10,449 bases of DNA from Clostridia bacterium. Its GTDB lineage: Bacteria; Bacillota; Clostridia; Oscillospirales; CAG-272. Of the stretch, positions 7,004 through 10,449 are shown piece after piece; the first letter of the stretch is position 1; every line of letters starts with the position of its first letter. The DNA is taken from the NCBI GenBank assembly GCA_017518025.1, contig JAFWWR010000299.1:1-10449 (forward strand), given 5' to 3'. The notes under the pieces are model-generated. The model saw nothing but the letters and a program-made list of their open reading frames with translations, had not been told where the DNA came from and did not search any database. A program made the translations under genes and the position numbers.

Positions 7004-8094
7004 CAGAAGGCACCTTCTTTCACTTTGACTATGACAGGCTCTCCGCCCGCCGGTGCGAACACGTTTTCGGCGTCGGGCTCCATCGTGCGGACCGAAGCCT
7101 CCTCGCTCGCGATGTATACCATGTCGTCCTTCTCTCCCACCGTCATCGATCGGAGCTTGAGCCTGTCGTTGAGAGCCATGATGCCGCCCGTGAACCCCAT
7201 CACGATCGAAAAGGGTCCGGTGACGAGCAGACTGGGAAAGACAGTCCTGAGGTATTTCATCTCCTCCGCCGCGTCTCCGCCCGACTGTCCTATCTTCTTC
7301 CAGAAGGGAGCGGCAACGACTGCCGCGGCCTCGCGCAGCGTGAGCTTCTGCACGCGCGTGAGATAGTCCATGATGTACGTTATCACCTCGGTGTCGGTCT
7401 GGAGCGTGCACCTGTAGCCGTACATCTCGATGAACCTGCGGTTGGCGTCGTAGGACGATATTTCGCCGTTGTGGACCACCGAGCAGTCGAGCAGGGTGAA
7501 GGGATGCGCTCCTCCCCACCAGCCCGGCGTGTTCGTCGGGTATCTGCCGTGGGCCGTCCAGGCGTATCCCTCGTATTCGTCGAGCTTGTAATACACTCCT
7601 ATGTCCTCGGGATACCCGACGGCCTTGAAAGTGCCCATGTTCTTGCCGCTCGAGAACACGTAGGCTCCCTTCATCTCCGAATTGATCTTCATGACCGTCC
7701 GCACGACGAACTCCTTTTCATCGATCTGCAGGCTGCGGAGCACCGACGGCAGCGGCACGGCGAAGTAGCGCCAGATGATGGGCTCGTCGGTTATCTCCGG
7801 CATCTTGCGCGTCGGGACGGCCCCGGAACCGACGATCTCGAAGTGCTCGCGCAGGAAGGCCTCGCAGTCCTTGCGCGTGGCGCGCGAATCGAAAAACATA
7901 TGAAAAGCATACTCGTCCCTGTGTTCGGGATATATGCCGTAAGCGGCGAATCCTCCGCCGAGGCCGTTCGATCTGTCGTGCATCGGCTTCATCGCCTCCG
8001 TGATCAGCTCTCCCGTGAACCTCCGGCCCTCTCTTGATATTGCCGCCGCTATCGCGCAGCCAGACGGGATCCTGATCTCGCCTTCTTTTTTCAT
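7003..8094 (-). CDS. Glutamate synthase class II glutamine amidotransferase subunit (GltB domain 1)
   Basis: A 363-residue Ntn-hydrolase releasing ammonia from glutamine for the synthase subunit. The nucleophile is Cys13 (RIPSG|CAIAA); residues 1-12 would be a propeptide removed to expose the Cys, as in glutamate synthases. Other motifs: MHDRSNGLGGGFAAYGIYP (38-56), AHGRYPTN (181-188), VVHNGEI (206-212) and LQTDTEV (231-237), which match the HxRxxT, NGxI and DTE signatures of the class. ATG 8094 is chosen because the frame further upstream (to 8223) runs through a promoter, terminator and leader; the best upstream ribosome site, AAAGGCGG, is about 11 bases away, rather far. It is the first gene of the operon and is controlled by the attenuator leader. 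Confidence 0.93.
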   Translation of the reverse strand: MKKEGEIRIPSGCAIAAAISREGRRFTGELITEAMKPMHDRSNGLGGGFAAYGIYPEHRDEYAFHMFFDSRATRKDCEAFLREHFEIVGSGAVPTRKMPEITDEPIIWRYFAVPLPSVLRSLQIDEKEFVVRTVMKINSEMKGAYVFSSGKNMGTFKAVGYPEDIGVYYKLDEYEGYAWTAHGRYPTNTPGWWGGAHPFTLLDCSVVHNGEISSYDANRRFIEMYGYRCTLQTDTEVITYIMDYLTRVQKLTLREAAAVVAAPFWKKIGQSGGDAAEEMKYLRTVFPSLLVTGPFSIVMGFTGGIMALNDRLKLRSMTVGEKDDMVYIASEEASVRTMEPDAENVFAPAGGEPVIVKVKEGAF

Positions 8095-8096
8095 TT

Positions 8097-8137
8097 GTCC
8101 GAAAACCGCCTTTCTTTTCCGGAAATGCTCCGGAAAA
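8097..8137 (-). promoter_or_regulatory. Three-arm alternative hairpin around the ribosome binding site of the first operon gene
   Basis: Downstream of the leader terminator, arm TTTTCCGGA (8137-8129) can pair perfectly over 9 bp with TCCGGAAAA (8123-8115). That second arm can instead pair with TTTTCGGA (8105-8098), one bulge, placing the purine-rich GAAAGGCGG ribosome site in the loop. The two folds exclude each other. Pairing is seen directly; a role in translation is inference. Confidence 0.5.
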
Positions 8138-8138
8138 C

Positions 8139-8183
8139 AAAAAAGCGCCATTTTTGCGCGGTTTCCCGCGAAAAAATGAACGC
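8139..8183 (-). terminator. Leader attenuator (intrinsic terminator) of the glutamate synthase operon
   Basis: On the - strand, arm 8183-8166 pairs with 8161-8145 around a GAAA loop. The pairs are five G-C, one mismatch, five T-A, then A-T, C-G, T-G and, after a single-base bulge, three G-C. Six T follow (complement of 8139-8144). It lies within the 5' leader, between promoter and start codon, so it should stop transcription unless prevented. Its 5' arm overlaps the hexaloop hairpin at 8174-8195. Confidence 0.88.
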
Positions 8184-8195
8184 CTTTGCTCACTT
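8174..8195 (-). promoter_or_regulatory. ANTAR-type hexaloop antiterminator hairpin, glutamate synthase leader
   Basis: Left arm AAGUGAGC (8195-8188), loop AAAGGC (8187-8182), right arm GUUCAUUU (8181-8174): eight pairs, two of them G-U. Loop position 1 is A and position 4 is G, the known requirement for ANTAR-protein targets. Ten bases are shared with the 5' arm of the following terminator, so forming this hairpin disrupts it. It begins at about the predicted transcription start, so there is no room for the first hairpin of the usual two-hairpin motif. Confidence 0.8.
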
Positions 8196-8202
8196 GCGTG
8201 AT

Positions 8203-8231
8203 ATTATACACCATCGGGAGCAAAATGTCAA
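8203..8231 (-). promoter_or_regulatory. Consensus sigma-A promoter of the glutamate synthase operon
   Basis: On the - strand a perfect TTGACA (8231-8226), 17-base spacer and perfect TATAAT (8208-8203). The predicted start is near 8196-8195, giving a leader of about 100 nt before ATG 8094. The promoter is very strong by consensus, so control is expected after initiation, at the attenuator. Confidence 0.92.
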
Positions 8232-8265
8232 GCCCCGCGGCGTCAATTAAACCCCTGCCGGCCGC

Positions 8266-9210
8266 TCACCTGTTCTCCGCCTCCACCCGGATCGTCTTTT
8301 TTTCGACACCGGTGTAAAATCCCGCGGCGTCGAACTCGTCCTGACTTTTATAATAGAATGCGGTCAGGTCGATGTGATCGATCTCATAGCAGCGGTTGCG
8401 CAGTGTGATCTTTATGTCGGTCATGAATATCTCCGGAGTCATCTCAGGCTGGGTGATGTGGACGGCGTCCGGACGGTGGATCTCGTCGTACAGGTAGAGT
8501 TCGAAATAATCCTCGTGGAGGAAGGTCTGGTCGGGACGCGTCACCGTGAACGAGACCACGTCACCTGTCTTCGTGATTATATCCAGCTGGTATCCTATCT
8601 TGTAGTCTTCGAGTCCCGCGGCTTTGCGCATCGCGTCGTATTCGCGGGCCCATGCCGAAGTCCCGTAGGAGGTCGAAAAGGTAAGCTGTTCCTCGTTCGA
8701 TGGAATGACGAAGAAGTAGGTGGTGTCGCAGATGAGATTGACGATCCCCTGGCTCTGATATGTCCACCAGTCCCGTCTCCAGTGTCCTGCGGCAATGTCC
8801 GAGTCGTTTACCGGCCAGTAGCTTTTATAGGTATCCGCCCGGGTAAAGACCCGGCTTTTCGCCTTATGGACGAATATTCCCATCGGAAACACCGGTTCGG
8901 GAGGAGGCGGGAGCGTCGTCTCTTCCGCAGTCGTCGCCTGCGCAGTCGCCACCGGGGCCGTCTCCTCCGCCGTAGTCTCCGGTACGGTTGTGATCTCCTC
9001 CGTCGTCTGATCACCGGATGGGCCGGGAGTGACCGTCGTCTCCGCCGGAGCGGCTGCAGTATCCGAAACGGTACCGTCGGACGTGTCAGCGGGAACGGGA
9101 CCGGGTTCACTGCGTGAGAGGGAAACGGCCGTGATTATCAGCACCACGACAAGGGCGGCGATGACAAACAACCAGGAGATCGCGAAAATCCTGCCGGATC
9201 CGTTTTTCAT
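8266..9210 (-). CDS. Membrane-anchored protein of unknown function with Thr/Pro/Glu-rich stalk
   Basis: A 314-residue protein; I do not recognise its family. Residues 1-7 are short and basic, 8-31 are one strongly hydrophobic helix (signal anchor, no lipobox Cys seen), and 34-108 are a low-complexity stalk rich in Thr, Ala, Glu and Pro (repeated ETTAEET/TTAEET-like words, PPPPEP). Residues ~109-314 form a folded domain with many aromatic residues and alternating beta-like patterns (DTTYFFVIPSNEEQLTF, GYQLDIITKTGDVVSFTV, DYFELYLYDEIH), probably extracytoplasmic and all-beta. The start ATG overlaps the stop of the phosphodiesterase-like gene by one base (TGATG), with AGGGAGGG seven bases upstream, so the two are co-translated. 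Its C-terminus lies 35 bases before the -35 box of the next operon, with no clear terminator between. Role unknown; it may be surface or cell-wall related. Confidence 0.8.
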   Translation of the reverse strand: MKNGSGRIFAISWLFVIAALVVVLIITAVSLSRSEPGPVPADTSDGTVSDTAAAPAETTVTPGPSGDQTTEEITTVPETTAEETAPVATAQATTAEETTLPPPPEPVFPMGIFVHKAKSRVFTRADTYKSYWPVNDSDIAAGHWRRDWWTYQSQGIVNLICDTTYFFVIPSNEEQLTFSTSYGTSAWAREYDAMRKAAGLEDYKIGYQLDIITKTGDVVSFTVTRPDQTFLHEDYFELYLYDEIHRPDAVHITQPEMTPEIFMTDIKITLRNRCYEIDHIDLTAFYYKSQDEFDAAGFYTGVEKKTIRVEAENR

Positions 9211-9956
9211 CAGCGGTCCCTCCCTAAAAACCCGACCGCAAGGTCGGCGTTGTTCGAAAGGATCGCGTCGATACCCAAAGACACGGCGGCGGCGTATTCC
9301 TCCGGCGTTTCGGCGTGGAAAAGATTGACTCCGATCCCTTCGGCGTGGAGACGTTCCACCGTTTCCGCCGTGTACAGACCGCTCCAGAGCTGGGCCCTGA
9401 AGCAGCCGTGGATCTTTGCCGAATCGATCACGTCAAGGGTGTCGCGGGGCAGCTGTATGGCGCACCGGCGCACTTCCGGAGCCGACGCCTTCATCCGTTC
9501 CAGCTCCCGGGGGGATCCGGCAAAATATGCGTGATCCTCCACCCGGTATTCCTTTATCATTCCGGCAAGGCGCTCGACTATGACGTCGTTTTCGCCGGCG
9601 GTTTTAAGGTGCAGATTGAAAATGATCTTCCCGCCGAAAAGGCTGAAGACCTCCTGAGGCCGGCAGAAACGCGCCTTCATCCCCCTCCGGTATCCGGTGT
9701 TGAGCGAGAGAAGATAGTCGAGATCGCAGCCGTCGACCGTGAGCCCTTCCGGAGCTTCGGTGATCCTGTCGAGACGGTTGTCGTGGGAGACGATCATTTT
9801 CCCGTCACGGGTAAGCCTGACGTCCAGTTCGATCTCATCGGCCCCACAGGCGACCGCCGCCTCGAAGGCCTCTATGGAGTTTTCGGGATATTTTGCCGAG
9901 AGCCCCCGGTGGGCTATTACCGCCGGAAATCTTTCGTCTGCAAGAGAGTGTGCCAT
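9210..9956 (-). CDS. Glycerophosphodiester phosphodiesterase family protein
   Basis: A 248-residue GDPD TIM-barrel protein; the family hydrolyses glycerophosphodiesters to glycerol-3-phosphate and an alcohol using a divalent metal. Seen: IAHRG (14-18, catalytic His16), YPENS (23-27), EIELDV (41-46, metal-binding Glu43 and Asp45) and SHDNRLDR (57-64, second catalytic His58). Oddity: where the family usually has a third metal-binding Glu (NIEIK-like), this protein has NLHLK with His116, and the C-terminal TDxP-type motif reads SNNAD. Activity or metal choice may differ from classical UgpQ/GlpQ. No signal peptide, so cytoplasmic. ATG 9956 is preceded by GAAAGGA four to five bases away. It is the first gene of a two-gene unit with the membrane protein. 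Confidence 0.88.
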   Translation of the reverse strand: MAHSLADERFPAVIAHRGLSAKYPENSIEAFEAAVACGADEIELDVRLTRDGKMIVSHDNRLDRITEAPEGLTVDGCDLDYLLSLNTGYRRGMKARFCRPQEVFSLFGGKIIFNLHLKTAGENDVIVERLAGMIKEYRVEDHAYFAGSPRELERMKASAPEVRRCAIQLPRDTLDVIDSAKIHGCFRAQLWSGLYTAETVERLHAEGIGVNLFHAETPEEYAAAVSLGIDAILSNNADLAVGFLGRDR

Positions 9957-10102
9957 AACTGTCCTTTCGTGCCGGAACTGAGGCGAAAAATCGTTATGAA
10001 TATTATATCATAAACAGCGCTATTTTACGTAAAAAACACCGGGACCGCCGTTATGAGAAACGGAGCAGGCTGGCGTTTTTTCAAAAAAAGCCGTTTTGGG
10101 TA
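9957..10102. other. Divergent intergenic region upstream of the GDPD-like gene and glnN promoter
   Basis: This is part of a 387-base stretch without a gene (9957-10343). It holds the GDPD-like promoter and ribosome site. From 10075 to 10090 there is an A/T-tract (TTTTTT C AAAAAAA) about 13 bases before the glnN -35 box, a possible UP element. I see no coding sequence, tRNA or recognised riboswitch in it. Confidence 0.55.
10002..10010 (-). promoter_or_regulatory. Extended -10 promoter for the phosphodiesterase-membrane protein pair
   Basis: On the - strand TGATATAAT, an extended -10 element with a perfect TATAAT, lies 46 bases upstream of ATG 9956. No good -35 is found at 16-18 bases, which fits an extended -10 promoter. 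It is divergent from the type III GS promoter about 100 bases away. Confidence 0.6.
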
Positions 10103-10131
10103 TTGACAAACGCCGGAAAACGGTGTATAAT
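10103..10131 (+). promoter_or_regulatory. Consensus sigma-A promoter of the type III glutamine synthetase gene
   Basis: Perfect TTGACA (10103-10108), 17-base spacer, perfect TATAAT (10126-10131). The predicted start is about 10138-10139, giving a leader of roughly 205 nt. It shares GGTGTATAATAT and all spacing with the glutamate synthase promoter on the other strand. Confidence 0.93.
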
Positions 10132-10140
10132 ATGCGCGAA

Positions 10141-10158
10141 AAAGGCAATGGCGTCTTT
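10141..10158 (+). promoter_or_regulatory. ANTAR-type hexaloop antiterminator hairpin 1, glnN leader
   Basis: Left arm AAAGGC (10141-10146), loop AAUGGC (10147-10152), right arm GUCUUU (10153-10158): six pairs, one G-U. Loop A1 and G4 match the ANTAR-target rule. Eight bases overlap the 5' arm of the next terminator, so the folds compete. The loop begins 15 bases after TATAAT, as in the glutamate synthase leader. Confidence 0.8.
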
Positions 10159-10184
10159 GAACATCGGGTTCAAAGGCGTTTTTT
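10151..10184 (+). terminator. Leader terminator 1 of glnN
   Basis: GCGTCTTTGAAC (10151-10162) pairs with GTTCAAAGGCG (10168-10178) through 11 pairs including one G-U. The loop is ATCGG and six T follow (10179-10184). It is an intrinsic terminator about 160 bases before the start codon, typical of an attenuator. Confidence 0.88.
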
Positions 10185-10201
10185 CGTTTGATATTTTTGT
10201 T

Positions 10202-10221
10202 GAAGGGCAACGGGGTCTTTC
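10202..10221 (+). promoter_or_regulatory. ANTAR-type hexaloop antiterminator hairpin 2, glnN leader
   Basis: Left arm GAAGGGC (10202-10208), loop AACGGG (10209-10214), right arm GUCUUUC (10215-10221): seven pairs, two G-U. Loop A1 and G4 are again present, and the closing C-G then G-U pairs are the same as in the other two copies. Thirteen bases overlap the 5' arm of the second terminator. Confidence 0.78.
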
Positions 10222-10252
10222 GCATTCTGCGGAGGCCCCGCTGCCCTTTTTT
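10203..10252 (+). terminator. Leader terminator 2 of glnN
   Basis: AAGGGCA (10203-10209) pairs with TGCCCTT (10242-10248) and CGGGG (10211-10215) with CCCCG (10236-10240), separated by an A/C mismatch. An inner CGCA/TGCG stem caps it. The T-run covers 10247-10252. It is a second strong intrinsic terminator ahead of the same gene. Confidence 0.9.
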
Positions 10253-10343
10253 GTTTGGATATCAGCTGAAAGTCCTGATACAAAAAGACCCGGACGAAGA
10301 TACCGCCAGGAAGAAAAAAGAACAAGAGAAAGAGGAAAAGAAA

Positions 10344-10449
10344 ATGAAGACAGTCACCGTACCCGAGTACTTCGGAAGCAAAGTGTTCGACGACAGAGTC
10401 ATGAAGGCCATGCTTGCTGCGGACGTATACCGCTCGCTGAAGCAGACGA
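10344..10449 (+). CDS. glnN: Type III glutamine synthetase, N-terminal 35 codons (3' end outside window)
   Basis: The visible start is MKTVTVPEYFGSKVF, then DDRVMKAML and DVYRSLKQT. This matches the N-terminus of the GSIII (GlnN) family in Clostridia, where an (I/V)PE.FGS.VF(N/D)D.VM...L....Y..LK pattern leads into the long GSIII N-domain. GSIII makes glutamine from glutamate, ammonia and ATP and is about 700 residues long, so only the first ~5% is shown. ATG 10344 follows AGAGG at eight bases in an A-rich tract. The frame stays open upstream (to 10161) through both terminators, and a lysine/glutamate-rich reading just before the ATG looks faintly coding, but no better start with a ribosome site is seen. 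Expression should depend on passing two leader terminators. Confidence 0.75.
   Translation, partial: MKTVTVPEYFGSKVFDDRVMKAMLAADVYRSLKQT

Noticed and set aside
7004..7519. Upstream extension of the FMN subunit reading frame
   Set aside because: It is a shadow of the amidotransferase gene. ATG 7003 begins the expected ferredoxin domain and overlaps the previous stop by one base.
8095..8223. N-terminal extension of the amidotransferase gene to an ATG at 8223
   Set aside because: The extension would run through a perfect -10 box, the hexaloop hairpin and a terminator with U-tract. The catalytic Cys is normally preceded by only a short propeptide.
8196..8265. A first (P1) hexaloop hairpin upstream of the glutamate synthase hairpin
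   Set aside because: I searched the - strand upstream for a stem with an AxxGxx loop and found none; most of this stretch would lie before the predicted transcription start.
10025..10225. 66-residue open frame on the - strand
   Set aside because: It runs across a promoter and both glnN leader hairpins and gives a low-complexity peptide with no ribosome site.
10161..10343. In-frame N-terminal extension of glnN
   Set aside because: The frame is open and the last ~28 codons look mildly coding-like, but it would cover terminator stems and has no supported start; the GSIII N-terminus matches from ATG 10344.
10132..10343. Glutamine riboswitch or T-box in the glnN leader
   Set aside because: I could not find the characteristic glnA-RNA core or a T-box sequence; hexaloop hairpins plus terminators explain the structure better.
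1..10449. tRNA, rRNA, CRISPR array, insertion sequence, attachment site
   Set aside because: None visible: no spaced direct repeats, transposase or integrase motifs, or tRNA-like cloverleaf.

Overview
The window looks like chromosomal DNA from a GC-rich, probably anaerobic member of the Clostridia (Firmicutes). Evidence: strong Shine-Dalgarno sites, a glutamate synthase built from separate small polypeptides and ferredoxins, a clostridial-style glutamine synthetase next to an ANTAR regulator, and the start of a type III glutamine synthetase. Nothing suggests a mobile element, phage or CRISPR array.

Layout. (a) 1-1005 (+): alanine racemase missing its N-terminus, ending at a strong bidirectional terminator (1075-1125). 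(b) 8231 down to 1125 (-): a seven-gene nitrogen-assimilation operon. In order: glutamine amidotransferase subunit, FMN/Fe-S synthase subunit, a 16-cysteine ferredoxin, an FAD/NAD(P) oxidoreductase, the GXGXG subunit, a short glutamine synthetase-like protein, and an ANTAR-domain RNA-binding regulator. It starts at a consensus promoter and has a ~100-nt leader. (c) 9956 down to 8266 (-): a glycerophosphodiester phosphodiesterase-like gene overlapping by one base with a gene for a membrane-anchored protein of unknown function. (d) 10103-10449 (+): a consensus promoter, a ~200-nt leader with two tandem terminators, and the first 35 codons of a type III glutamine synthetase.

How it works together. 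The three synthase subunits, the ferredoxin and the FAD protein together make a complete split glutamate synthase: glutamine + 2-oxoglutarate + reductant to 2 glutamate. The two GS-like genes would supply or sense glutamine.

Main discovery. The glutamate synthase leader and the type III GS leader contain three copies of one RNA element: a short stem closing a six-base loop of form AANGGS (A at loop position 1, G at position 4, as in known ANTAR targets). In every copy the 3' part of the hairpin overlaps the 5' arm of an intrinsic terminator, so the two folds exclude each other. In both operons the first loop starts exactly 15 nt after a perfect TATAAT box. The natural reader is the ANTAR protein encoded at the end of the glutamate synthase operon, making a local autoregulated antitermination circuit. 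That protein's receiver domain lacks the phospho-acceptor Asp (Asn instead), and the adjacent GS-like protein has Arg where the catalytic flap Glu is expected. The nitrogen signal may therefore enter by something other than phosphorylation.
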